Source: an uncultured Planctomycetales bacterium
Lineage (GTDB): Bacteria > Planctomycetota > Planctomycetia > Isosphaerales > Isosphaeraceae
DNA: 60,464 nt
Direction of reading: 5' to 3'
NCBI GenBank assembly: GCA_903926465.1
Contig: CAIYJE010000041.1
Location: 1 to 60,464, forward strand
The notes below the pieces were generated by a model. That model had not been told where the DNA came from, made no database searches, and saw only the letters and a list, made by a program, of their open reading frames with translations. Position numbers and translations under genes: made by a program. Position 1 is the stretch's first letter. The number at the start of each line of letters is the position of its first letter. Below, piece by piece: positions 44,909-54,499 of the stretch.

Positions 44909-47900
44909 ATGCGCAGTCGTATGCTGGCTGATCGTGGTTCTCGGTCTCGCAAGATTCGCAGTCGGTTCTTCACCGAGGGGTTTGACCTGGAGTGTCGAAC
45001 CTTGCTGTCGGTGGTGGATGTTCTGAGTTATCGCGATGCCCAGCCCAACACCAACTACCAGCCCAACACCGGCCTCAATACATCCGAGACTTCACTCCAG
45101 CCTTCGAACGTGAACCTGAACACGTTTGGCAAGCAGTTTGAAACTCAGGTCGATGGTCAGGTTTACGCGCAGCCGCTGGTCAAGACGTCGGTCAACATCA
45201 CGGTCGGTTCGGAACCTGGGTTGCACAACGTCGTGTTTGTCGCGACCCAGCATGACAGTCTGTACGCAATGGATGCCACCAGTGGCCATATCCTTTGGAA
45301 AGACAGCTTTATTGACCCGGCGCATGGCATTACCACGGTAACCGCCACCGACGTTGGTTCCTCGGACATCACGCCCGAGATTGGGATCACGAGCACCCCG
45401 GTGATCGATCCCAAGACGAACATTCTTTACCTGGTGGCCAAGAGCAAGGTGGTGCGGGAGGTTGGAGCCGATTACCTGCTCACGATGCACGCCATCAATC
45501 TGGCCGATGGCACCGAGGCCCTGGGCGGACCGGTGGTAATGGCCGATACCTACTGGGATGGCCTTGATGCCAGTGTGTACGGCTATGTGAGCGGACCTTC
45601 GGTGCTTGGTACCGGTGACGGGTCGGTGGGCGGACTGGTGTCTTTTAATGCGTTACGCGCATTGCAACGGTGTGCGCTCACGCTTTATAACGACCAGGTG
45701 TATGTGATGACGGCCTCGCACGGTGACGCGCCGCCGTACCATGGCTGGATTCTGGGTTACAGCACGGCCAATCTTTCGCTCACAACGGTGTTCAATGCCA
45801 CGCCCAACGGTATTGATGGGGGATTCTGGGAGTCGGGCGCTGGCATTGCCATTGACCCCCAGGGGTTCCTGTATGTGGCCACCGGAAACGGCACCTTTGA
45901 CACGTCGTTCGATGCCAATGGGTTACCGATTCTGGGAAATTACGGCAATACCCTGCTAAAACTGGCCATCGATCCCACCTACACCCGTACGGTCAACGGC
46001 TGGGGCCTCAAGGTGGTGGATTTCTTCACCCCCTCCAATCAAGACCTGCTGGATGCCATTGATGCCGACTTCGGCTCCAGCGGACCCATGATCTTGCCCG
46101 ATTCGGCCGGTTCGGCCGCTCATCCCCACCTGATGACGGTGATGGGCAAGGAAACCCGGATGTTCCTGGTCGATCGAGACAACATGGGGAAGTTCAACCC
46201 CGGCGGTGAACAGGTTGTTCAGATCCTCTCCAATAATCTCAACAGCTCATTCGCCTCGCCCGCGTTCGCCGGTTCGACGATGTATATCGCCACCCGGGGA
46301 GATGTGAACAAGGCGTTCACGATTGCCAATGGTGCCATCCAGGCTCCGGCCACTTCCCAGTCCAGGCAAACCTTCGGCTACCCAGGGGCCAATCCCAGTC
46401 TCTCGTTCAATGGGTCTTCTTACGGCATTGAATGGCTGCTGGACCCGACCTCCTCGCAACTGTTCGCGTTTAACGCGAATGATCTGCTGAATCCACTGTA
46501 TGGTAGCAATCAAGCGGCCGGTAACCGTGATAGCTTGACCAGTGTGACCAAGTTTGATGTGCCGGTGGTGGCCAACGGTATGGTTTACGTGGGCACCAGC
46601 ACCTCGATCGCCGGCTTCGGTCTCTTCCCCAATCCTCCGACCTCCGCCAGCTTTGTCAACAAGAACACCACCACCCAGGGAAGCTGGAATGATGCTTATG
46701 GCACCGAAGGGTTCTCTATCAGCCAGGACCCAAGTGTCAACAATCCGAGCTTGCCCTACAACGTGACGGTGAACGTCAGTCAGGCCACGCCGATCGTTTG
46801 GAACGGGTCGACCACGGACCCCCGTGCGCTGCTCAAAGCCGCCCCCAATGCCACCGATAACATTGCGGCCGCGTGGAGTGGCAGTTCGTTTGCCATCGAC
46901 GTGCGCATCAATGATGGTCTCACCCATCAGATCGCCCTTTATGGCCTGGACTGGGATAATCAGGGCCGCAACGAGACGGTCCAGTTGATTAACGACGCTA
47001 CCGGGGCCGTGTTGGACACGCAAACGATTTCCAGCTTCCAGAACGGAACCTATCTGGTCTGGAATGTCCAGGGGAATGTCACCTTCAAGGTCACCAGCAA
47101 CAATGCTACGCCGGCCGTGATCAGCGGCCTGTTTTTCGGCGGCCGTGTCCCCGTGCCTGGGTCCGCCAGCTTCGTGAAGCAAGATACCAGTACCCTGGGA
47201 ACCTGGAAGCCCGCGTATGGGGCCGATGGTTTTAATGTGGCCCAGGACCCCAGCGCTAATAATCCCAGCATTCCTGCGTATGCTCAGGTCAAGATCAGTA
47301 ACAATCTGAATTACACCTGGACGGCCAGCACCAGCAATCTCTCGGCTCTACAATCGGCCGCCGCCGGCTCAACCAACCGAATTGCCGCCATCTGGTATGC
47401 CGACAACTCGTTCAATATCGACGTCAAGATCAGCGATGGCAAGACCCACCAGGTGGCTCTGTACGCGCTCGATTGGGACAGCACTACCCGTGCTGAGAGT
47501 ATCCAGGTCATCTCCGACGTGACCGGTCAGGTGCTCGACACCCAATCGCTGGCCAACTACCATGCGGGTGTCTACGCTGTCTGGAACATCTCCGGCGATG
47601 TCACGTTCAAGATCATAGACACCGGCACTTCTAATTCGGTGATCAGTGGGATCTTCTTCAGCACCCCGCCCGCGGTCACCAGGCAGCCGGCCAACGTGAC
47701 TGTGAGTGCTGGCAGTACAGCCACATTCAACGCCACGGCTGCCGGCAACCCTGCACCTGACGTGCAGTGGCAAAGTCGTACGAATTCAGGGAGTAGCTGG
47801 GCCAACATTGCCGGGGCAACCACGGCCACCTACACAACGGCTTCTACCTCCGCCGCCAACTCGGGCACCCAGTACCGGGCCGTGTTCACCAGCACGGCGG

Positions 47901-50329
47901 GAACCGCAACCACCACCGCGGCCATTTTGACGGTGAGCGGTGCCCCGACCATCACCACGCAACCGGCCAGCGTTGCCGTAAACGCAGGGAGCACGGCCAC
48001 CTTCACGGCAGCGGCTTCTGGGACCCCTTCCCCCAGCTTGCAATGGCAGGTCAGTTCCAACGCCGGCAAGACCTGGACCAATCTCGCCGGTGCCATCTCA
48101 ACCTCGTATACCACGGCCGTGACCACCGAGGCCCAGAACGGCATCCAGTACCGCGCTATCTTTACCAATGGCGCAGGCTCGGCGACCACAGCCACGGCTC
48201 TGCTTACCGTAAACTACGCACCAGCCGTAGTCACCCCGCCTGCAGATACGATGGTGAATGCCGGCAGCACGGCCACCTTCACAGCGTCGGCCTCGGGCAA
48301 CCCCACGCCCGCCGTGCAATGGCAGAGCAGCACGAATTCCGGCAGCACTTGGACCAACATTGCCGGCGCCACCTTGCCTGGTTACACCACGCCCGTCACC
48401 CTGGCTGTGAACAATGGTACCCAGTACCGAGCCGTGTTCACGAACTCGGTAGGCACCGCCACCAGTGCGGTGGCCACGCTCACCGTGAACTCTGCGCCAG
48501 CTGTGACCACCCAGCCGGCCAGCGTCACCGTGACGGCCGGATCTACGGCCACGTTCACGGCGGCGGCGTCAGGCAATCCCACGCCGACCGTGCAGTGGCA
48601 GTTCAGCACGAATTCCGGCAGTAGCTGGACGAACATCAGCGGCGCAACCTCGGCCACTTACACCACACCGGCTACCGTGGCGGGCAACACAGGGACCCAG
48701 TATCGGGCCCTGTTCACGAACGCGGTAGGCACCGCCACCAGTGCGGTGGCGACACTCACGGTCCAGGGAAGTTCCAGTGATTCGGCCCTCTTCACCAAAC
48801 TGGATACGACCACCCAGGGAACCTGGAAACCCAGCTACGGGGCCGAGGGGTACAACGTCAGTCAGGACTACGGCGGGAATAATCCAGTGGCACCGGCCTA
48901 TGCCACGGTCACGTTTAGCAATGCCCTGAATGCCACCTGGAATTCCTCAACCACCGAGGTCAGAGCGCTCCAGAAGGCTGCTCTCAACTCCACGACACGC
49001 ATTGCCGGCACTTGGTATGCCGATTCCAGCTTCACCATCAAGGTCCAGGCCAGCGATAGCAATCTGCATCAGGTGGCTCTGTATGCCTTGGACTATGACA
49101 AGGTGGGCCGGAGCGAGACCATCCAGGTGCTTAGCACTGCGACCGGTGCCGTTCTGGATAGCCGGAGTATCTCATCGTTCCAGAACGGGGTGTATTTAGT
49201 CTGGAATATCACAGGCAGTGTGACGTTCAAGGTGACCAACACCGGTCCTGCCAACGCGGTTCTGAGTGGCCTGTTCTTTGGATCGGCTCCCAACACGGGG
49301 ACCACCGCTAGCTTTACCAGGCAAGACACCACCACTCAGGGCACCTGGAAGCCCAGCTATGGTGCCGATGGCTTTGATGTGAGCCAGGACACCAACGCCA
49401 ATAATCCCGGTTTCCCGGCTTATGCCTCGGTTGGCTTCAGCGGTGCGAATAACGCAGTCTGGACGACATCCACCACCGATGTTCGCGCCCTCCAGAAAAC
49501 CGCGGTCAGCTCCACCGACCGGATAGCCGGCACCTGGTACAACGATACGAGCTTCTCGATCAGTGTTGAGTTGAAAGATGGAGCTATACACCAGGTGGCG
49601 CTCTACGTGCTGGATTATGACAAGGTGGGCCGGAGCGAGACTATTCAGGTGATCAACAACAGCACGGGAACCGTGCTGGATACCCGCAGTCTGGCGTCGT
49701 TTGGGAATGGGGTTTACATGGTCTGGAATGTGAGCGGTAGCGTGACTTTCAAGGTCACCAATACCGGTCCCGCCAATGCGGTTCTGAGCGGCCTGTTCTT
49801 TGGTACCGCCCCATCCAGTTCCACCAACGCCAGCTTCCTCAAGCAAGATGCCACCACACAGGGGACCTGGAAAACCAAGTATGGAAGTGATGGGTACTCC
49901 ATTAACCAGGACCCCAGCGCCAACAATCCCTCGCTGCCATCGTATGCGTCGTTCAGCGTTGCGAGCGCGGCCAACTTTGTTTGGAACCCCTCCACCACCA
50001 ATGTGCGGGCCTTGCAAAAAGCGAGCCTGGGCGCCACCGATCGACTTGCGGCAACCTGGTTCAATGGCGATGCCTTCTCGATGAATGTGGGGATCAATGA
50101 TGGCAAGTCTCACACGGTGGCACTTTACGCGCTGGACTGGGACAACAGCGGTCGGACCCAGATGATCCAGGTGATTGATTCCACCACCTACGCCGTGCTG
50201 GATACCCGCAGTCTGGCCGCGTTCCAGAACGGGGTTTATCTGGTCTGGAACATCACCGGCAATGTGACCTTCAAGGTCATCAACACCGGGTCCGGAAACG
50301 CGGTGATCAGCGGAATCTTCTTCGGCTGA
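44909..50329 (+). CDS. Giant exported beta-propeller protein with five repeat modules and four Ig-like domains
   Basis: An 1806-residue protein. It starts with a basic segment and FDLECRTLLS, the LExRxLLS motif tied to export in planctomycetes. Residues 60-575 form a PQQ/quinoprotein-like propeller (VYAQPLV, FVATQHDSLYAMDATSGHI, GVGWIL-like blades). Then comes a module of about 165 residues, present five times: roughly 580-750, 751-918, 1290-1460, 1465-1635 and 1638-1806. Each begins near T-Q-G-x-W and contains RALQKA, HQVALYALDWD and a closing SG(L/I)FF. Four Ig-like domains (920-1288), each starting near TTQPASV, sit between modules two and three. A GAGG site lies about twelve bases before the ATG. 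The role is probably adhesion or ligand binding outside the cell. A close paralogue begins at 57567. Confidence 0.85.
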   Translation: MRSRMLADRGSRSRKIRSRFFTEGFDLECRTLLSVVDVLSYRDAQPNTNYQPNTGLNTSETSLQPSNVNLNTFGKQFETQVDGQVYAQPLVKTSVNITVGSEPGLHNVVFVATQHDSLYAMDATSGHILWKDSFIDPAHGITTVTATDVGSSDITPEIGITSTPVIDPKTNILYLVAKSKVVREVGADYLLTMHAINLADGTEALGGPVVMADTYWDGLDASVYGYVSGPSVLGTGDGSVGGLVSFNALRALQRCALTLYNDQVYVMTASHGDAPPYHGWILGYSTANLSLTTVFNATPNGIDGGFWESGAGIAIDPQGFLYVATGNGTFDTSFDANGLPILGNYGNTLLKLAIDPTYTRTVNGWGLKVVDFFTPSNQDLLDAIDADFGSSGPMILPDSAGSAAHPHLMTVMGKETRMFLVDRDNMGKFNPGGEQVVQILSNNLNSSFASPAFAGSTMYIATRGDVNKAFTIANGAIQAPATSQSRQTFGYPGANPSLSFNGSSYGIEWLLDPTSSQLFAFNANDLLNPLYGSNQAAGNRDSLTSVTKFDVPVVANGMVYVGTSTSIAGFGLFPNPPTSASFVNKNTTTQGSWNDAYGTEGFSISQDPSVNNPSLPYNVTVNVSQATPIVWNGSTTDPRALLKAAPNATDNIAAAWSGSSFAIDVRINDGLTHQIALYGLDWDNQGRNETVQLINDATGAVLDTQTISSFQNGTYLVWNVQGNVTFKVTSNNATPAVISGLFFGGRVPVPGSASFVKQDTSTLGTWKPAYGADGFNVAQDPSANNPSIPAYAQVKISNNLNYTWTASTSNLSALQSAAAGSTNRIAAIWYADNSFNIDVKISDGKTHQVALYALDWDSTTRAESIQVISDVTGQVLDTQSLANYHAGVYAVWNISGDVTFKIIDTGTSNSVISGIFFSTPPAVTRQPANVTVSAGSTATFNATAAGNPAPDVQWQSRTNSGSSWANIAGATTATYTTASTSAANSGTQYRAVFTSTAGTATTTAAILTVSGAPTITTQPASVAVNAGSTATFTAAASGTPSPSLQWQVSSNAGKTWTNLAGAISTSYTTAVTTEAQNGIQYRAIFTNGAGSATTATALLTVNYAPAVVTPPADTMVNAGSTATFTASASGNPTPAVQWQSSTNSGSTWTNIAGATLPGYTTPVTLAVNNGTQYRAVFTNSVGTATSAVATLTVNSAPAVTTQPASVTVTAGSTATFTAAASGNPTPTVQWQFSTNSGSSWTNISGATSATYTTPATVAGNTGTQYRALFTNAVGTATSAVATLTVQGSSSDSALFTKLDTTTQGTWKPSYGAEGYNVSQDYGGNNPVAPAYATVTFSNALNATWNSSTTEVRALQKAALNSTTRIAGTWYADSSFTIKVQASDSNLHQVALYALDYDKVGRSETIQVLSTATGAVLDSRSISSFQNGVYLVWNITGSVTFKVTNTGPANAVLSGLFFGSAPNTGTTASFTRQDTTTQGTWKPSYGADGFDVSQDTNANNPGFPAYASVGFSGANNAVWTTSTTDVRALQKTAVSSTDRIAGTWYNDTSFSISVELKDGAIHQVALYVLDYDKVGRSETIQVINNSTGTVLDTRSLASFGNGVYMVWNVSGSVTFKVTNTGPANAVLSGLFFGTAPSSSTNASFLKQDATTQGTWKTKYGSDGYSINQDPSANNPSLPSYASFSVASAANFVWNPSTTNVRALQKASLGATDRLAATWFNGDAFSMNVGINDGKSHTVALYALDWDNSGRTQMIQVIDSTTYAVLDTRSLAAFQNGVYLVWNITGNVTFKVINTGSGNAVISGIFFG

Positions 50330-50338
50330 GTTCTGGTC

Positions 50339-51133
50339 TCATTTCGCTGATCTTGGCAAATGCATGTGGCTCATCGTCTTGGGAATGTCTACGCTTTGCG
50401 TAGCCGTGATCCGGACGGTGGGCCACGGTTTTTTATCTTTCCTGGAATGGTTGATCCGTTCTACCATTGGCTTTTCCCGAACTACCCAGCCGGAACCTCT
50501 CACGTTATCCGTCGCCAAGAGCTTTCGCAGCACGATGACCCGATAGTGACGATTGCAGGCTGTCGGTTGGTATTCGAACTCGGCGACCATCGCGTTGAGC
50601 GTGTGGATCGTCACAAATCCACGTTCCCGTACCTTCCGTTCCTTGTGCCGCTCTGGCTGTTGGCGTGGCACCGTCTTGATGGGGGCTTCGGGCCGCTCCA
50701 GGAAGCCATACGCTGGGTCCGGTCAATCCTCGGCCCACGCGATCAGGTTCGATCTCGCGTCGAGACCGAACAGAAATCGGATGTCGCCAGCGCGATTCCA
50801 GCGGTCAAGGTGTTTGGTCTGGGTGAAATCGGTGTCACCCCGCAGGAGTAACGAGCGAACACCCGCCTTGCGACACGCCTCGATTGCACGATCGAGGTCA
50901 AGGGCGGCCGACACGTTAGGTCCACGTCTTTTTTGCAGGAGGCAGCGGTGATCATGGGTCGGGCCAGGACGGTTCTGGATACGATTCCAGGTGCTTCGCT
51001 TGCGGTGCCGCCGTTTGTTGCAGACAGTCGTCTTCACTCGAAACTCTTTGGTGGCTGGAGGCATGATGGCATGGAAATGCATCAATGGGTCAGGAATCCA
51101 GGGAGTTTCGAATCTTTTTTTACATTTGTCCAC
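50339..51133 (-). pseudogene. IS1380-type transposase remnant
   Basis: Read on the minus strand, the 5' part gives LLLRGDTDFTQTKHLDRWNR and FLFGLDARSNLIAWAED, the DDE-region text of IS1380 transposases. The sequence then leaves that frame, and in the next one continues with ERGFVTIHTLNAMVAEFEYQP and YRVIVLRKLL, again in the order seen in the family. The beginning and the true end are missing, so at least one frameshift and truncations have inactivated it. It lies directly after the second giant gene. Confidence 0.75.
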
Positions 51134-51377
51134 TGCGTGGCTAACGCATCACACTTGGTTCAGGTCTAGTCCTGTTCCTCCTGCCCCGCCCCCCAGCACC
51201 CACCTGGTGGATCGCACCACCTGCAGGAATCGCCGCGCAAATACGTTTAAAGTAATCAGGTGGTGAAATTCACCACCTGATTCAATGGATGTTCGGATTG
51301 GTCCTTACCGGAGGCAGAAGGGCATCGGCGGTCCGCCCGCCCGTGAAATCAAAACAAGAGGACCTAAGAAGTTTGTG

Positions 51378-51573
51378 CCCAAGCAAGCGTGAGTCGTACG
51401 CGGCCAGTATTGGAATGCGGGAAACCACTGAAAACAAGGCATCGCCGTGGCTGAGGCACCTCGGAAGGCTTTCACCTGAAATCGAACCTGGTTTATTGAG
51501 GCCAACTTGCCGGAGCCGAGAAGCAAGCCGCGTCGCCATCAGTCGACGATCGTAATTCAGGTATCACGCTTGG
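51378..51573 (-). repeat. Dispersed repeat family B, copy 2
   Basis: This is an inverted, diverged copy of 7858-8057 (about three quarters of positions agree by eye). Its ends form imperfect inverted repeats (CCAAGCAAGCGTGA on the left, TCACGCTTGG on the right). The common core around GCATCGCCGTGGCTGAGGC is best preserved. Confidence 0.6.
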
Positions 51574-51592
51574 ATAAGAACTAAAACGTTCG

Positions 51593-51751
51593 TTCTGGGA
51601 CCTACGTTTGTTTCAGGCAGGGCTCCGCAAAGGTCAGACACCGTATGGCTTACTGGGTCGAAACGTGCCCGAGATGCACTTCTGGAAAGTCCTGAAACTG
51701 GAACCAGACGATGAGACTATGATTCTGTCCAATCCTGAAGTTATGTCGTGA
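51593..51751 (+). pseudogene. C-terminal fragment of a transposase-like protein
   Basis: A 52-codon tail with stop at 51749-51751 reads LRLFQAGLRKGQTPYGLLG then VPEMHFWKVLKLEPDD. The RKGxTPYxLLGxxxP followed by FWxLLK pattern recurs at the end of planctomycete transposase-like genes. It has no start and begins about 20 bases after the repeat at 51378-51573, perhaps representing the other part of the same decayed element. Confidence 0.4.
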
Positions 51752-52007
51752 TGTGATGCCCCACAGGACGACCGCAAGTCACAGGAAGTAGGCTCTCTCC
51801 AGCCAAGTTAACCGCCCCAGTTTTTTTTGTGATCAAGATACGCAGAGTGTGCTATCACTTAAAATGAGATTCGTTTAAACGTTGTATCAGAAAAGACAAA
51901 TGGAGAAGTCAGAGCGGTCAAGCGTGACGCGTTTTTGTTTTGTAAAAGATGAGCCCGTGTGGTTATTTATGACGAAAATTCAACCTGTATTGGGAAAGTG
52001 TTGAGCT

Positions 52008-52850
52008 ATGCTCTGCATTCGACGTTCCTTGATGCCGTTGCATGGTTTGCTGCTCAGTCTGGCTGGTCTTCTGAGCTTTTTGCTAATTCCTTGTGCCGTA
52101 CCTCTGTCCAGTAATCCGATGAAGACTCGAATTTTATTGCTTGGCGATAGTACCACCATCGGGAATGTTTGTCGTGAGGTTGATCCCCAAGCACCGCAGT
52201 ACGAACAGATCCTGGCCCAGGTTCTGGTCTCGGAAAAGAGTAACCCCTTGGTCGAGGTGCTCAATAAAGGGCATGATGGTGATTTTATCCACCATTTGCT
52301 TGTCTCTGGTCGGTATGATCGTGAAATTGCCAGCCTTAAACATATTAATTATATCATTATACGGTACGGTGTCAATGATATGGCCAAACGTGAAGATGTT
52401 GCGAGCAACTTTCCACTCGATTACCAATTGCTCATCAAACGGCTTCGTCAAAACTTCCCGGATGCCCAGATCGTCCCTTCGCTCGTGATCCCGTTCCTCG
52501 GACCTGAGAAGGATGAAACGATCAACGCCTTGATTCGACAGGTGGCCAAGACTGAGAAGTTGCCAGTGTTTGACGCTTATTCTCCGTTTCAGAATGAGCT
52601 CGCCGATGGCAAGCTTTCACTGTATTATCGTAGTTACCCTTGGGATCTCATTCCCGAAAATAAACGAGTGATTGCAGCTCCCTTCGTGCATGGTAAGAAG
52701 GTTACCGTGATGGACGGCAGACTGGACGTACACTTTGGCGATCTCCCCGGTTGGTTCGACGAGCGGCACCCGAACCCGACTGGCTATCACGTACTCGGAC
52801 TAGCTACCGGTAAATTCTTGAGCAATCTCATGCTTTCACAGCAGAAGTGA
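52008..52850 (+). CDS. Exported SGNH/GDSL-type hydrolase
   Basis: A 280-residue protein with a signal-peptide-like start (about 8-32, LHGLLLSLAGLLSFLLIPC). The four SGNH blocks are recognisable: GDST with the nucleophile serine near 48, a Gly in NKGHDGD, RYGVNDM with Asn, and DERHPNPTGYH with the Asp/His pair near the end. It should cleave or transfer esters, such as acetyl groups on polysaccharides, outside the cytoplasm. Base composition is AT-richer than its neighbours, and it stands alone among insertion remnants, which suggests transfer. Confidence 0.88.
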   Translation: MLCIRRSLMPLHGLLLSLAGLLSFLLIPCAVPLSSNPMKTRILLLGDSTTIGNVCREVDPQAPQYEQILAQVLVSEKSNPLVEVLNKGHDGDFIHHLLVSGRYDREIASLKHINYIIIRYGVNDMAKREDVASNFPLDYQLLIKRLRQNFPDAQIVPSLVIPFLGPEKDETINALIRQVAKTEKLPVFDAYSPFQNELADGKLSLYYRSYPWDLIPENKRVIAAPFVHGKKVTVMDGRLDVHFGDLPGWFDERHPNPTGYHVLGLATGKFLSNLMLSQQK

Positions 52851-52861
52851 ACCGGTGTAGA

Positions 52862-53900
52862 TTGTCGATGTGGTTAGTGGACTCTTCAAAGGTCGTCACA
52901 CCCATGAAATGCAAGCTGATCCTCTGGTAGGTTCGCAGCGTTGGCGTATTGCCGGTCCACAGGCTTATTGGCAGGCAGGCAAGGCTCGCGCAATACGCTT
53001 TGGATCTCGATGCCATCCTGTTTGGTGGATCACAAGATCCCGGCATGCCTGATGATGTTTGAAGAAATGGAAGAACAACTCCACGGTCCAACGGTGGTTG
53101 TCGATATCAGCAATGACCTCGGCCGGCACAACGAGTAGATTCTTGGCGATTCTGAACACGCGATCGATAGGGGAACCAGCGGTCTGTCCCTTGCGGCCGC
53201 CACGTTTGGTGTGCGGTTCGGTTGTGACGCAGATCACCTGCGCCAGGTGATGGGCGCGGCTACCAGCTTTACGGCTTTTGCCCACGTGTACGACCACGTC
53301 ACGAAGCACTCCGGCTACTGATGTATGCTATTCCGGCCGTTCTTCGGCAACGCAATCAAGGTTGCTATTGTCACGGATTCGGCAGGCGTAGCTCGTGCCA
53401 AATCCAACGATCTCGTTCCAGTGTGTGAACTGTGCGTACCAACGGTCCATGGCGTAGCCGTGGTCTGGTGTTAGCCTATTGCATACGCGGTTGTTCTCGT
53501 CATCATGACCACGGTTACACCCAAAAGTGACCTCGATTGTCAGGGGGAGAGGGTTCTCCATGTCAAACAGAGTGTGCAGTCTCCGGGCACTCTGCGAATC
53601 GCTGTTGTGATCCGTTAGAAATGCGGCCTTGGCAATGGTTTGGAGTGTTTTCACAACGCTGCCATCGACGTCAATCAAGGTCTGATCCAACCTCCCTGCG
53701 CCGACGTGATGCACAGGCTGCGTTTTTGCCGTAAGAGCCTCGAGAACTTCCAGGAGTCGGCCTGGATCAAACACTGGGACCGCCTCTGATCGCGGACCCC
53801 TTCGAGGCACGGTGACAGGCAAGCTTCCGCTGGAAATGTTCAAGTTCAGTCGCTTTCTGAAGCGCACGAAGGGAGCAACGTGCGGGATTGAACCCATCCA
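52862..53900 (-). pseudogene. IS4-type transposase remnant with in-frame stop and frameshift
   Basis: On the minus strand the frame from 53897 shows IS4-family text: a DDE-region Asp in TLIDVDGSVV, LTPDHGYAMDRWYAQF and GFGTSYACRIRDNSN. A TAG at 53328 interrupts it, and the same frame continues with GVLRDVVVHVGKS to RWTVELFFHFFKHHQACRD, which holds the catalytic Glu of the Y-x2-R-W-x2-E region. After about 53000 the homology moves to another frame (LACLPISLWTGNTPTLRTYQ and HFMGVTTFEE) and ends near 52862, beside the SGNH gene. It is clearly inactive. Confidence 0.8.
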
Positions 53901-54067
53901 TCAAGGCAATCATGCCGTACTGGTCACCGTGCAGATTGCGGTTGCTGGCGTTGTCACGTTGGCAACCGTCAGCGTGAAGCTACTCGGGCATGGGCGATAG
54001 CAAGTCAAGGTACTTCCGTCATGGAATGCCAGGCATTTGATACGGAGTGGGAATCGGCTTGGCCACC

Positions 54068-54210
54068 AGTAGGATCCTGCCAGATCGACATTGAGATCAA
54101 CCTGGTGGGGTGTCGGGCGCAAAGCTTGTGCCGATCGGTCTTGGATGTCCTGGGAAATGGCTGGCGGTGAGGACGCGACTTCCTTTCCCCGTCTTCCCTG
54201 GTTTTCGCGT
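54068..54210 (+). repeat. Direct repeat, left copy, flanking the membrane glycosyltransferase-like gene
   Basis: A 143-base segment starting AGTAGGATCC and ending CTGGTTTTCGCGT. It is repeated at 56145-56287 with the same length and orientation, with about four fifths of positions alike by eye. The copy is near the 5' side of the IS4 remnant, so it is probably that element's end. Confidence 0.7.
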
Positions 54211-54261
54211 GAGCATATTCCGCGCCGAACACTGATGGAATGTCCCGATGTCCCTGCTAGC

Positions 54262-54454
54262 TTACGAAAAAATGAAGAATGTCCCGATTTTCCTCCCAAT
54301 TGGGTGAGAGCCAAACCTCCCCAACCACCTATTCTACGAAAAAATGAGGAATGTCCCGGTTTCCCTCCCTGGTGGATCTACCTAATTGAGTGAGAGGTAA
54401 ACCTCCCAAGCCTCCTATCTTACAGAAAAATGAGGAATGTCCCGGTTTCCCTCC
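54262..54454 (+). repeat. Three spaced copies of a 36-base repeat
   Basis: The unit TTACGAAAAAATGAGGAAT followed by GTCCCGGTTTCCCTCC occurs at about 54262-54297, 54333-54368 and 54419-54454, with partial spacer similarity (GTGAGAG then CAAACCTCCC). A shorter relative lies just upstream at 54237-54253. Units are 71 and 86 bases apart. They lie immediately before the membrane glycosyltransferase-like gene. Confidence 0.7.
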
Positions 54455-54499
54455 GCAGCGGCGGAATACAGGATCCGAATCGCAGAAAGTGTTGTTCCT

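Larger units (their letters stand above)
50330..52007. other. Decayed insertion-element region
   Basis: No intact gene is found in this 1.68-kb stretch. It contains an IS1380-type transposase remnant (50339-51133), a copy of repeat family B (51378-51573) and a short transposase-like tail (51593-51751). The last 200 bases before the SGNH gene are AT-rich and probably hold its promoter. Confidence 0.6.

Noticed and set aside
54237-54454. CRISPR array
   Set aside because: The repeats are few, spacers are unequal and themselves similar, and no cas genes are near.
54437-54499. Upstream ATG extending the membrane glycosyltransferase-like gene
   Set aside because: It lies inside the third copy of the 36-base repeat, and the added 21 residues do not look like part of the family. 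The ATG at 54500 was preferred.
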